Shown: in pieces, positions 1 to 8,584 of the stretch | How the letters are laid out: the number at the start of each line of letters is the position of its first letter | How positions within the stretch are numbered: the first letter of the stretch is position 1 | Notes under the pieces: generated by a model | Database searches by the model: none | Told to the model about the DNA's origin: nothing | What the model saw: only the letters and a program-made list of their open reading frames with translations | DNA from: Flavobacteriaceae bacterium PS02334 | GTDB lineage: Bacteria > Bacteroidota > Bacteroidia > Flavobacteriales > Flavobacteriaceae | Length of the DNA stretch: 64,000 bases | NCBI GenBank assembly: GCA_029959295.1 | Contig: JASCOH010000001.1 | Location: forward strand, 62,001 to 126,000 | Direction: 5' to 3' | Translations under genes and position numbers: made by a program

Positions 1-582
1 GCCGCCAAGCTGAATTCCTCTGCCATAAAAAGTGTCGCCCGTATCTTCTGAGTCTTTTTCAAAATTTGAACCCGCATAAGAATTTACTAAAAATCCTGAA
101 TTGGCTGGCTTTTTCGTAATAATATTGATTGCGCCAGTCAAGCTGTTGATTCCATAGATTCTTGCCGCTGGTCCGCGAATTATTTCAATTCTCTCAATCA
201 GTTCCACAGGAATCGGAAGGTTCAGCATGTTGTGAGCCGTTTGCGAATCAATGATTTTCGTTCCGTTTAAAAGAACAACCGTTTGCTCAAAGCTTCCTCC
301 GTCGATACTTATATCTGCTTGGCTTCCAAAAGGCCCTCTCTGTCTTAAATCTACTCCGTTAGCATATTGCAGCAGTTCTTGAATAGTTCTTCCTGGTAGT
401 TTTTTAATCGTTTCCTTGTCAATTACATATACATTTCTATTTTGCTTAGAAATGGGCGTGCTAAACTGGTTTTCATTGATAATTATTTCAGTAAGGCCGA
501 CGATGCTATCCTTTTTTGTCTGAGCACATACAGCAGCCGTAATCAATAGTAGCATTAAAATAGTAAAATAAATCTTTTTCAT
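1..582 (-). CDS. TonB-dependent receptor, N-terminal part (cut by window edge)
   Basis: The reading frame is open from the ATG at 582 to the left edge (194 codons), so only the N-terminus is seen. A signal peptide ends near an Ala-Gln site (VCAQT). There follows a plug domain with typical receptor phrases: residues reading TIKKLPGRTIQELLQYANGV, IDGGSFEQTVVLLNGTK, VELIERIEIIRGPAARIYG and GAINIITKKP. This resembles BtuB/FepA-type receptors rather than SusC, because the carboxypeptidase-like N-terminal domain is absent. Receptors of this class import scarce ligands across the outer membrane using TonB energy; the substrate cannot be read from this fragment. The gene diverges from a MocR-type regulator, which suggests regulation by that neighbour. 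Confidence 0.88.
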   Translation of the reverse strand, partial: MKKIYFTILMLLLITAAVCAQTKKDSIVGLTEIIINENQFSTPISKQNRNVYVIDKETIKKLPGRTIQELLQYANGVDLRQRGPFGSQADISIDGGSFEQTVVLLNGTKIIDSQTAHNMLNLPIPVELIERIEIIRGPAARIYGINSLTGAINIITKKPANSGFLVNSYAGSNFEKDSEDTGDTFYGRGIQLGG

Positions 583-598
583 TTGTTTTAATTTTTGC

Positions 599-606
599 CA
601 AATGTA
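599..606 (-). promoter_or_regulatory. -7 promoter element of the TonB receptor gene
   Basis: On the minus strand this reads TACATTTG, a perfect match to the Bacteroidota -7 consensus TAnnTTTG, 16 bases before the receptor ATG. A weak -33 element (TTTA) lies about 17 bases further upstream. Confidence 0.55.
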
Positions 607-623
607 GTATCTTGCCGTACTAC
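604..623. promoter_or_regulatory. palindromic operator candidate between TonB receptor and MocR regulator
   Basis: GTAGTA-N8-TACTAC is a perfect 6-bp inverted repeat. It overlaps the -7 element of the receptor promoter and fills its spacer, and lies 23 bases before the regulator ATG. That is where a divergently encoded regulator would act on both genes. Binding by the MocR protein is inferred. Confidence 0.45.
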
Positions 624-646
624 TAAAGTATACCAGTTTTATAAAA

Positions 647-2140
647 ATGGATGGTCCGGTTCAAATTCCTTTCAAAAGCTTCATTCTGCTCAAGCCAGAA
701 GAAACTACAGCACTTTACCTTCAAATAGTTTTTGAATTTATTAAAGCCATACAAATTGGACTGCTTCCCGAAGGCACAAAACTTCCTGGCACTAGAATAT
801 TATGCAAATTACTGTCAGTCAATAGAAATACGCTTATCAAGGCTTTTCATGATCTGGAATTGCAAGGCTGGATTGAAATTCTGCCCAACAAGGGAACTTT
901 TATATTATCGGAACAAAAAAATAAGAATAAGAAAGAATTTGCCCCTGCCAAAAGCAAAAACCTGCAAGATGCCAATGCTGGTTTTTCATATAAGCGTTCT
1001 GCTATTCTTGAAAATCCTAAGGAAGTAAGCACTCTGCCTTACCAATTTAATGACGGCCAGCCTGATTTGCGCCTCGTTCAAACCGATGTTTTGGCAAGAC
1101 TATATGTTTCAAAATTAAAAAGTCAAAAAAGCACGAAAACCTGGGAACAGATTCAAACGGAATCACATTCGAATTTTAAGATGCATTTTGCTAATTTTTT
1201 GAATCTGACGCGCGGCATACGCATTTCTACCTCCAATCTTCTTACGACAAGCAGCCATGAAATCAGCCTCTATTTGGTTGCGAAACTGCTTATTTCTCCT
1301 GGCGATAAAGTTGTTGTAGGTTCTCCTGGCTATTATATGTCAAATATGACTTTGTCTGATAGCGGTGCGCAGATTATCTCCATCCCCGTTGACAAGGACG
1401 GAATCAATACAAAACAATTGAAAAAGATTTGCGAAGAGCATCAAATCAGGATATTGTACCTTACTTCTACTTATCATTATCCAACCACAATTTCCTTGAG
1501 CGCCAAAAGAAGAATGGAAGTGCTCGAATTGGCGAATCAATATGGATTTGTCATTTTAGAGGACGATTATGATTTTGATTTCCATTATGATAACAATCCG
1601 ATATTGCCTTTAGCTGCTTTTGATTCAAATGAAAGAGTGATTTATATAGGCTCCTTCGGAAGATCTTTGCCATCCGGTTTTGGATACGGTTTCATTGCAG
1701 CTCCTTCCGAATTTATAAAAGAATTGGAAAAACATCAAAACATTTTGGAACCCGGAATTGACGCTATTAAAGAACAAGTTCTTGCAGATTGGATCAGCGA
1801 GGGTGAAGTTCACCGCCTTTCGAAAAAAAATAAAAAAATCTACAAAGAGCGCAGGGATTATTTTGCCTCCTTATTAAAGGAAAAATTGAAGGGGAAAATT
1901 AAATTTCAAATTCCGCCCCGCGGATTGGCTGTCTGGGTAGAATGGCTGGATAATTTTAACTTGGTTAAGCTGCAAAAAGAATGTGCCAAGAATGGACTGT
2001 TTCTGCCAAAAACTATTTTATACCAAACTAAAAACCTTACTGCCACACGTTTAGGATTCGGACATTTGAATAAAACTGAAATAGAAAATGCAGTACTTAT
2101 TTTAAGCAAATCTTTGGAAGCGACAAATAGTGCAGATTAG
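647..2140 (+). CDS. MocR-type (GntR/aminotransferase-fold) transcription regulator lacking the PLP lysine
   Basis: 497 residues, the normal MocR/GabR length. Residues about 13-88 form a GntR winged helix (ALYLQIVFEFIKAIQ, GTKLPGTRILCKLLSVNRNT, GWIEILPNKGTFI). A linker follows, and residues about 130-490 have the aminotransferase class I fold. EDDYD at 305-309 keeps the cofactor-contacting Asp and Tyr. The Schiff-base motif, usually S-K-[ST]-L, reads GSFGRSLPSGFGYG, so the lysine is replaced by Arg339 and the phosphate-binding Arg by Gly346. The protein probably cannot hold PLP as an internal aldimine and may sense another ligand or bind PLP weakly. It diverges from a TonB-dependent receptor, the likely target. 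Confidence 0.88.
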   Translation: MDGPVQIPFKSFILLKPEETTALYLQIVFEFIKAIQIGLLPEGTKLPGTRILCKLLSVNRNTLIKAFHDLELQGWIEILPNKGTFILSEQKNKNKKEFAPAKSKNLQDANAGFSYKRSAILENPKEVSTLPYQFNDGQPDLRLVQTDVLARLYVSKLKSQKSTKTWEQIQTESHSNFKMHFANFLNLTRGIRISTSNLLTTSSHEISLYLVAKLLISPGDKVVVGSPGYYMSNMTLSDSGAQIISIPVDKDGINTKQLKKICEEHQIRILYLTSTYHYPTTISLSAKRRMEVLELANQYGFVILEDDYDFDFHYDNNPILPLAAFDSNERVIYIGSFGRSLPSGFGYGFIAAPSEFIKELEKHQNILEPGIDAIKEQVLADWISEGEVHRLSKKNKKIYKERRDYFASLLKEKLKGKIKFQIPPRGLAVWVEWLDNFNLVKLQKECAKNGLFLPKTILYQTKNLTATRLGFGHLNKTEIENAVLILSKSLEATNSAD

Positions 2141-2212
2141 AAATTTACAATAAGATGTCCTTTAAAAAACATTGCCTTAAATTTAGTTTAAGCATTTTTG
2201 TAATAAAAATAG

Positions 2213-4123
2213 ATGAGACAATCTTTCAACATTCTTTATGTTTTTCTCCTCTTTCTGTCACTAAATCTTAAAGCGCAAACATCGGAAGCAATTCAGATTG
2301 CTTTTCTAGCCGACGTTCATTTGCAAGATCTTTATGGAAATCTAGAAGACAATAATTATAAAGGAATCGTTAATCCAAAAAATGGCAAACCTACGATTTT
2401 GCGAACGATGGAATCGCAATTGCATTCCACCAGAATTTTCAATGAAAATTATTTTGCGTTTTTGGCGGCGCTTGAAGACATTGCAAAACGTGGTATTCAT
2501 TATGTTGCACTTCCAGGAGATTATAGTGATGACGGACAGCCGATCCACATCCGAGGATTGCAAAAAATACTGGATGACTATTCAAAAAAGTATACTATTC
2601 AATTTTTCATAACTACAGGAAACCATGATCCTGTTGGTCCTTTTGCACAAGAATCGGGAAAAGATGACTTTTTGGGAAGCAATGGAAAACGCCAGCCGAT
2701 TTACAGCAAAGAAGGAATTTATGCTTCCGATGAAAAAGAACTGCCACCAATTATAACAAAAGATATCGCCAAAATGGGCTATCTCGGCATTACTTCTTAC
2801 TTAAAAGATTACGGCTTTTTTCCGAAAGAAAATTATACCTTTTGGGCGACTCCATTTAGTACTTATACTTCTGAAAACTATGATTTTGCAAAAGCGCAAA
2901 AGGAAGCCTTTTTAGAAAATAGGACTTATGAAATTCAAAAAGGATTTACAATTCCTGATGTGAGTTATGTAGTTGAACCAGTCGATGGAATTTGGTTGCT
3001 TGCTATTGACGGCAACGTTTATATTCCAAAATCTAATAGCAATTCTGTAGATCCTGAAAATTATTCTGGAGCAGATTTGGGCTATAATAACGTGCTTTCT
3101 CATAAAAAACATCTCATCAACTGGGTTCATAAAATTACAGAAGAAGCCAAGAAAAAAGGAAAAACCGTGATTGCTTTCAGCCATTATCCGATGGTGGAAT
3201 TTAATGATGACGCTTCCGCGGAAATTGAATCGCTTATGGGAAAAGGCAAATGGCAATTGAACCGAATTCCGAAGGAAGAAGTCGCGCAAACCTTTGCAGA
3301 TGCTGGATTGAAAATACATTTTGGCGGTCACATGCACATTAACGATACCGGAATACGCATAAGCGAAAAAGGAAATACTTTGGTCAATATCCAGACGCCT
3401 TCGCTTGCTGCTTATATTCCTGCGTATAAATTACTGACGATAAAACCCAATGCAGTCGCTGAAGTTGAAACAATAATTATTGGAGAAGTTCCCCGTTTTG
3501 ATGAACTTTTTGACCTTTATAAAATGGAACACGATTATTTGAAGAGTCAAAATGAGCCAACTTTATGGAATGATCAAATTCTAAAAACAAAAACCTACCA
3601 CGAATTCACTGATTTTCATCTTAAAGAATTGGTCAGATTGCGCTTTTTGCCAGAGGATTGGCCTGAAGATTTCAGCAATTTTCTTTCCAACATTTCAGGA
3701 GAAAATTTGCTTATTCTTTCAAATCTAAATACAGATATTTCTTTCGACGAATTGCTAAAAAATAAAGAAATTTTTAAGCAAGATTGGAAAAAAGCTACAA
3801 CGGAAACCAAGAAACAATTAAAACTTCGCAATTTGAAATTATCCAGTTTTCAAGAATGGAAAGGAATCAACATGATAATTGATTTCTACAGAATTCGAAG
3901 TGCCGATAAACTTGCAATCGTGGATATTGGAGAAGAAAAAATTTCGCAATATAAATTGATTTCAGAATGCTTTTTTAAAAATTATTCAGAAACTCAAAAT
4001 GCAAAGACACAAAAACAACTATCCCTTTTCCTTACAATCTTAAACAAATTTTTAAGCGGAGCTCCAGCAGATCATTTCAGTGTGGACTTAAAATCTGGTA
4101 AAGTTTTAGAAATTAAACAGTAA
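2213..4123 (+). CDS. secreted calcineurin-like metallophosphoesterase
   Basis: 636 residues with a signal peptide (hydrophobic core, cleavage around LKAQ-TS at residue 22). The metallophosphoesterase motifs appear in order: ADVH (33-36), GDYSDDG (102-108), GNHDP (136-140), FSHYP (about 322) and GGHMH (about 372). These are the residues that bind the dinuclear metal centre of calcineurin-fold phosphatases. About 220 C-terminal residues follow the catalytic domain and are not recognised. The substrate is unknown. Convergence with a PI-PLC-like gene and proximity to a SusC/SusD pair suggest hydrolysis of an organic phosphate ester at the cell surface or in the periplasm. Confidence 0.85.
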   Translation: MRQSFNILYVFLLFLSLNLKAQTSEAIQIAFLADVHLQDLYGNLEDNNYKGIVNPKNGKPTILRTMESQLHSTRIFNENYFAFLAALEDIAKRGIHYVALPGDYSDDGQPIHIRGLQKILDDYSKKYTIQFFITTGNHDPVGPFAQESGKDDFLGSNGKRQPIYSKEGIYASDEKELPPIITKDIAKMGYLGITSYLKDYGFFPKENYTFWATPFSTYTSENYDFAKAQKEAFLENRTYEIQKGFTIPDVSYVVEPVDGIWLLAIDGNVYIPKSNSNSVDPENYSGADLGYNNVLSHKKHLINWVHKITEEAKKKGKTVIAFSHYPMVEFNDDASAEIESLMGKGKWQLNRIPKEEVAQTFADAGLKIHFGGHMHINDTGIRISEKGNTLVNIQTPSLAAYIPAYKLLTIKPNAVAEVETIIIGEVPRFDELFDLYKMEHDYLKSQNEPTLWNDQILKTKTYHEFTDFHLKELVRLRFLPEDWPEDFSNFLSNISGENLLILSNLNTDISFDELLKNKEIFKQDWKKATTETKKQLKLRNLKLSSFQEWKGINMIIDFYRIRSADKLAIVDIGEEKISQYKLISECFFKNYSETQNAKTQKQLSLFLTILNKFLSGAPADHFSVDLKSGKVLEIKQ

Positions 4124-4129
4124 AAACAT

Positions 4130-4178
4130 GCTGTGAATTATACGAATCGATTTTTAAAAAATTCGCATAATTCACAGC
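4130..4178. terminator. bidirectional terminator between convergent genes
   Basis: 18-bp arms (4130-4147 and 4161-4178) pair with one G-U, around a 13-base A/T loop. T-rich or A-rich stretches lie on both sides. It sits exactly between two converging stop codons. Confidence 0.75.
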
Positions 4179-4185
4179 CAAAATT

Positions 4186-5256
4186 TTATTTTCCATTTAC
4201 TGGATTCGTTCTCACATAAGTTCCGTCATCAAATTTAATATGATAAGGAGAATCAAAAAATGTACTCGGTTTGTAATAATCTGTAGTGATAATTTGTGCT
4301 CCAGAATTCTTTGCATCGTTGAAATGTTTGTAGTCATTTTTGCGTGCTTCAACCGTGCTGTTATCAGCTCTAGTTCTAATAATATATCCTTTTTTCACCA
4401 AATCTGCTATGGATTTATCTTCAGGATCATTTCTGAACATTGCCGCTGCTTCGGGACTTCCAGGCTGTGCATTCACAAAAACGACGCGACCTTTTAAAGA
4501 CGGATGATTTTCTACATATAATTTCATCTTCTTATTGCTGTCATCCAAAAGAAACAAAAATTTGCCTCTTGCCTGTTTTAATTCTGGCCAATTTCCTTTT
4601 AAGACCGCTTCTTCCAAAGTTTTATATTTTCCTCTTACTAAATCTGGCGTAATCAATTTTTCTGCAGTCAGATTGGTTTTGATTACTTCATCCATTTCGT
4701 CAAATAATTTTGGCGTAAACAATTCTGGTGAAGTTCCGAAGCGATTTTTTTCACCGTCTTTTGGTTCCAGCGTAATAAAAATCGGCGTGTGATTTGGATT
4801 TGCATCTGACCATTTTTTAAGCGTTTGAAGCATTTCCTCAAAAGTCAAGATCGAACTTCTGAAATCAATATCCGGAATATGCAAAACCTTAAAACCCGGC
4901 CTTTTCATTTTCCCTTCGGGATCATATGCTTTTTCCGCTTTTGCCAATTCCAAGCCTTTTGGATTCGCAAACTTCCCTCCTTTGCTGTCCGCATAAATAT
5001 CGATTTCAAGATTTCGAAGTCCCATATTTAATTGGTCAGTAATCGCAATGTGTTCATATTGCAGGCTATTCAATGAATTGGTAGAATCTTTGGCTTGCAA
5101 AACCTTGTAAAGTGCCGGTTCAATTGCATTTTTATAGCTGTTGTGCGAGCCTATAACTTGCAATTTATTAATTTTTAAATGGTCTTCCTGAGCTTTTGAT
5201 TGATAAAATACTGCGCTTGAAAGAAATAGCGCAAGTGCTGGAATAATTGGTTTCAT
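4186..5256 (-). CDS. secreted Ca2+-dependent phosphoinositide-specific phospholipase C-like phosphodiesterase
   Basis: 356 residues with a signal peptide ending at SKAQ (about residue 23). The TIM-barrel PLC signature is present: GSHNSY with His38, LEIDIYAD with acidic Glu84 and Asp86, and a second His126 in KVLHIPDIDF, followed by a LTFEEMLQTLKKW helix. This matches the bacterial Ca2+-dependent PI-PLC-C1 group, which cleaves phosphodiester head groups by acid-base catalysis with two histidines. It diverges from the SusC gene at 5525 and converges on a metallophosphoesterase. Together these suggest release, dephosphorylation and uptake of phospholipid head groups such as glycerophosphoinositol. 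The exact substrate is inferred. Confidence 0.82.
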   Translation of the reverse strand: MKPIIPALALFLSSAVFYQSKAQEDHLKINKLQVIGSHNSYKNAIEPALYKVLQAKDSTNSLNSLQYEHIAITDQLNMGLRNLEIDIYADSKGGKFANPKGLELAKAEKAYDPEGKMKRPGFKVLHIPDIDFRSSILTFEEMLQTLKKWSDANPNHTPIFITLEPKDGEKNRFGTSPELFTPKLFDEMDEVIKTNLTAEKLITPDLVRGKYKTLEEAVLKGNWPELKQARGKFLFLLDDSNKKMKLYVENHPSLKGRVVFVNAQPGSPEAAAMFRNDPEDKSIADLVKKGYIIRTRADNSTVEARKNDYKHFNDAKNSGAQIITTDYYKPSTFFDSPYHIKFDDGTYVRTNPVNGK

Positions 5257-5297
5257 AATAAATTTTTGAAGTGATTTTAATAACAGTTTTTTGCTAT

Positions 5298-5328
5298 CAA
5301 ATAAACGCTAGTAAAAGTAAAATCACAA
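5298..5328 (-). promoter_or_regulatory. candidate promoter of the PI-PLC-like gene
   Basis: On the minus strand a TTG (5326-5328) is separated by 20 bases from TTTATTTG (5298-5305), a 7/8 match to TAnnTTTG, 41 bases before the ATG. Confidence 0.4.
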
Positions 5329-5524
5329 GGTTAAGATTTTGTTACTGTAAGAAAAAAAAATCAGAAACTAATCGTGATTTTTAAGTAAACAAATCTTCCG
5401 AAACCGTTGTAGTTATTGGCTTCCAATTAATTTAAAGATAATCTTTAGGAAAAATACTTTGGTGGAACATTCGCTTATTTCGCAGTCAAAATTGATCAAA
5501 CACACAACTTATTAATTTCAACCA

Positions 5525-8500
5525 ATGTATTTAAAAACTACTTTTTCAAGTCTAAAAAGTTCGAGCTTTTTAGTAATTACATTGCTATCTCTTCATTCGG
5601 GATATGGCAAAAACACGGGAAATGAGCCTCCAAAAATCAGCCCTGAAAGTCATTTTTCAAAACTTATCAAGCAATCTATAAAAGGTAAAGTTCTTGATGA
5701 AAACGGAATTCCGCTTCCCGGTGCCACTGTTGTTGAAACGGGGACTGCGAATAGTACGGCTACCAACATTGACGGTGAATTTGAAATCACTGTCGCTGAC
5801 GGAAATACTATTGAAGTATATTTCATAGGCTACAAAAAACAAATTTTACCAGCTGGCGCTTCCATGACAATTCGGTTAGAACCAGATTCTTCTCAACTTG
5901 AAGAAGTAATGGTCGTAGGTTATGGAAAACAATCCAAAAAAGATGTTACAGGTGCTGTTTCTCAATTGAATGCAGAACAATTTAAGCAAGGTATCAATAT
6001 TTCTGTAGACAATCTTTTACAAGGAAAAGTGGCAGGAGTCCGTGTGGTTCCTACAAGTGGCGAACCTGGAGCTGGCGTAAATGTTTCGATTCGTGGTGTT
6101 GGTTCGATCAGAAGCGGCAGTACGCCTTTGTTCGTTGTCGACGGAGTTCCATTGTCAAATGATGATGTAAGTCCCGGCGCTGCGAATGTTGGTTTTGGAG
6201 CTTCTGCTCCTAAAAATCCTTTGAACTTTTTGAATACGAGCGATATTGAATCGATTACGGTTTTAAAAGATGCTTCTGCAGCGGCAATTTATGGTGCCAG
6301 AGGTTCGAACGGTGTCGTGATTGTGACCACGAAAAAAGGAAGCAAAGGAAAAGCAAGCTTCACTATCGATAGCTATTTAGGAATGTCAAAAGTGGCTAAC
6401 AAACTAGATGTTCTTTCTGCAACTCAATACAGAAGAGCGATCAAAGATCCGGCTTTTGACCACGGCGGCAACACCGATTGGCAGGATGTAATTTATAGAG
6501 AAGCGGTGACAAAAAACAATTCGCTGTCTTTCTCAAAAGCAACTGATTCAGGAAATTACTACGTTTCCTTATCACAAATGGATCAGGAAGGGATTATCAA
6601 CCAAAGCAATTTCAAGCGTACTTCAGGAAGAATCAACGCAGCCGAATCTTTTTTAGATGACAAGCGCTTGAAGATCAAAATGAATCTTACGGCAAGTGAA
6701 ACTACTGACAATGGTGTTCCGACAAGTGATGACGGTGGTTCAAACGGACAATTGATCGTTCATACTTTGATGGCAAATCCGACAAGGCCTGTATTTGATG
6801 AAAACGGAGAATATTCTAATTTCAACATGAATGCGCACTACAATCCTGCTTATCTTCTAAGTATTTACGAAGACGAAACACGCACTTTGAGAGTTTTAGG
6901 AAATCTTGAAACTTCGTTTAGAATCGTGAAAGGCTTGGAATACAAATTAAATCTTGGTATTGACCGTTCGATTGCAGAAAGAAATACGACGATTTATCCA
7001 AATATTACCGACCTGAATCCAAAAGGAAGATATGTGCAGAACAATATGGAATCATTAAGTTCATTAATCGAGCATTATTTAACCTACGAATTTACTGCTT
7101 CAAAACACAAATTTGAAGTTTTAGGCGGATTCTCTTACCAGAAATTCGAAAGATCAGGCACAACCTTCAGCCTTGACGGAATCGCTGATCGCAGTGTCGG
7201 CGTATCTCCTGGAAATAATCCTGGCTTGAAAGGAACACAAACTGGCGTTGCCGGATTTGCGCAAGAAAATGAACTGCAGTCTTACTTTGGAAGAGCCAAT
7301 TATGCTTTCGACGGAAAATATCTTTTAACGGCTTCATTGAGGGCTGACGGATCGACTCGTTTTGGAGAAAATAACAAATATGGCTACTTCCCTTCTTTTG
7401 CCCTTGGATGGAATATTTCACAAGAAAATTTCTTGAAAGAATCAAAAATTGTTGACAACTTGAAATTAAGAACAAGCTGGGGACAAACTGGTAATCAAGA
7501 AGTTCAAAACAAACTTACAAAGGCGAGTTATGCCTTATCGGGCGCAGAAGGATACTATCTTTATGACGATCTTGAATTGGTAAACGGAATTTCAGTTACC
7601 AGAACTCCAAATCCAGACTTGAAATGGGAAGTCGTGACGCAATACAACGCTGGTCTTGATTTTAGCTTCTTAAACGAGAAAATTTATGGTTCTGTAGATT
7701 ATTTCAACAAAACTACTACCGATGCGATTTTATTTATTCCTTCCCAAGTTTTAAGCCCAACACCTTCAGTTTGGGTAAATATGGATGGAGAAATCGTGAA
7801 CAAAGGTTTTGAATTCATGCTGGGATCAAAAATTGTTGACAACGACGATTTTTCATGGTCAGTAGATGTAAATGGAGCTACTTTAAAGAATGAAATTAAA
7901 GATCTTCCAGTATCTGAAATCTTATCAGGAACCATTTCTGGTCCGGGACAATCTGGAGTTTTGGCTAATATCTACAGAAGTGGCTATGAAGCTGGCTCTT
8001 TCTATTTGCTAGAGCACCTTGGTTTTGATGAAAATGGAAAAAATATTTACAAAGACAAAAACGGCGACGGTTCAATTAGCAGTGCTGACAGGCAAATTTT
8101 TGAAGGTGCGCTTCCTAATCTGACTTATGGATTGAACAGCCAGATGCGTTATAAAAACTTTGATTTTTCTTTTTCTTTTATAGGCCAAAGCGGTGGTTAT
8201 TTATTGAATAATACTGGCTTGAACGCTTTAAATATCAACAATCTTGCTTCAGATAGAAACGTAGCGACAGGTTATTTTGATTCGGGAGCAAATCCTACAA
8301 ATGCGCCACAACTTTCTACTTTATATTTAGAAAAATCAGATTTTATTCGCTTAAATACGGTTCGTCTTGGCTATACTTTTAAAACTGATAAACTGCAGTG
8401 GATGCAAGGAATCAATCTTTATATAACCGGCCAAAACTTATTCACGATTACTGATTACACAGGTTACGATCCGTTAATCAACAGTCCAAAATCTAGCGGT

Positions 8501-8581
8501 GGAAACCAATCTTTAGGTATTGATTATGCCAGTTATCCGACGTCCAAAACATTCATTCTTGGTGCAACATTAAAACTATAA
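5525..8581 (+). CDS. SusC/RagA-type TonB-linked outer-membrane transporter
   Basis: 1018 residues. The N-terminal export signal is followed by a carboxypeptidase-D regulatory-like domain (about 52-130; KGKVLDENGIPLPGATVVE and NIDGEFEI). A TonB-box-like stretch (LEEVMVVGYG) and the plug domain (about 145-270; PLFVVDGVPL, LKDASAAAIYGARGSNGVV) come next, then a long beta barrel ending in an aromatic-rich terminus. SusC proteins form the barrel of a pedal-bin importer with a SusD lid, encoded three bases downstream. The neighbours are a PI-PLC-like enzyme and a phosphoesterase rather than glycosidases, so the cargo may be a phosphorylated compound. That is inference from context. Confidence 0.92.
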   Translation: MYLKTTFSSLKSSSFLVITLLSLHSGYGKNTGNEPPKISPESHFSKLIKQSIKGKVLDENGIPLPGATVVETGTANSTATNIDGEFEITVADGNTIEVYFIGYKKQILPAGASMTIRLEPDSSQLEEVMVVGYGKQSKKDVTGAVSQLNAEQFKQGINISVDNLLQGKVAGVRVVPTSGEPGAGVNVSIRGVGSIRSGSTPLFVVDGVPLSNDDVSPGAANVGFGASAPKNPLNFLNTSDIESITVLKDASAAAIYGARGSNGVVIVTTKKGSKGKASFTIDSYLGMSKVANKLDVLSATQYRRAIKDPAFDHGGNTDWQDVIYREAVTKNNSLSFSKATDSGNYYVSLSQMDQEGIINQSNFKRTSGRINAAESFLDDKRLKIKMNLTASETTDNGVPTSDDGGSNGQLIVHTLMANPTRPVFDENGEYSNFNMNAHYNPAYLLSIYEDETRTLRVLGNLETSFRIVKGLEYKLNLGIDRSIAERNTTIYPNITDLNPKGRYVQNNMESLSSLIEHYLTYEFTASKHKFEVLGGFSYQKFERSGTTFSLDGIADRSVGVSPGNNPGLKGTQTGVAGFAQENELQSYFGRANYAFDGKYLLTASLRADGSTRFGENNKYGYFPSFALGWNISQENFLKESKIVDNLKLRTSWGQTGNQEVQNKLTKASYALSGAEGYYLYDDLELVNGISVTRTPNPDLKWEVVTQYNAGLDFSFLNEKIYGSVDYFNKTTTDAILFIPSQVLSPTPSVWVNMDGEIVNKGFEFMLGSKIVDNDDFSWSVDVNGATLKNEIKDLPVSEILSGTISGPGQSGVLANIYRSGYEAGSFYLLEHLGFDENGKNIYKDKNGDGSISSADRQIFEGALPNLTYGLNSQMRYKNFDFSFSFIGQSGGYLLNNTGLNALNINNLASDRNVATGYFDSGANPTNAPQLSTLYLEKSDFIRLNTVRLGYTFKTDKLQWMQGINLYITGQNLFTITDYTGYDPLINSPKSSGGNQSLGIDYASYPTSKTFILGATLKL

Positions 8582-8584
8582 ATC

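Noticed and set aside
2912-3337. 141-codon antisense frame within the metallophosphoesterase gene
   Set aside because: It is a shadow of the real gene, whose sense frame carries all the catalytic motifs.
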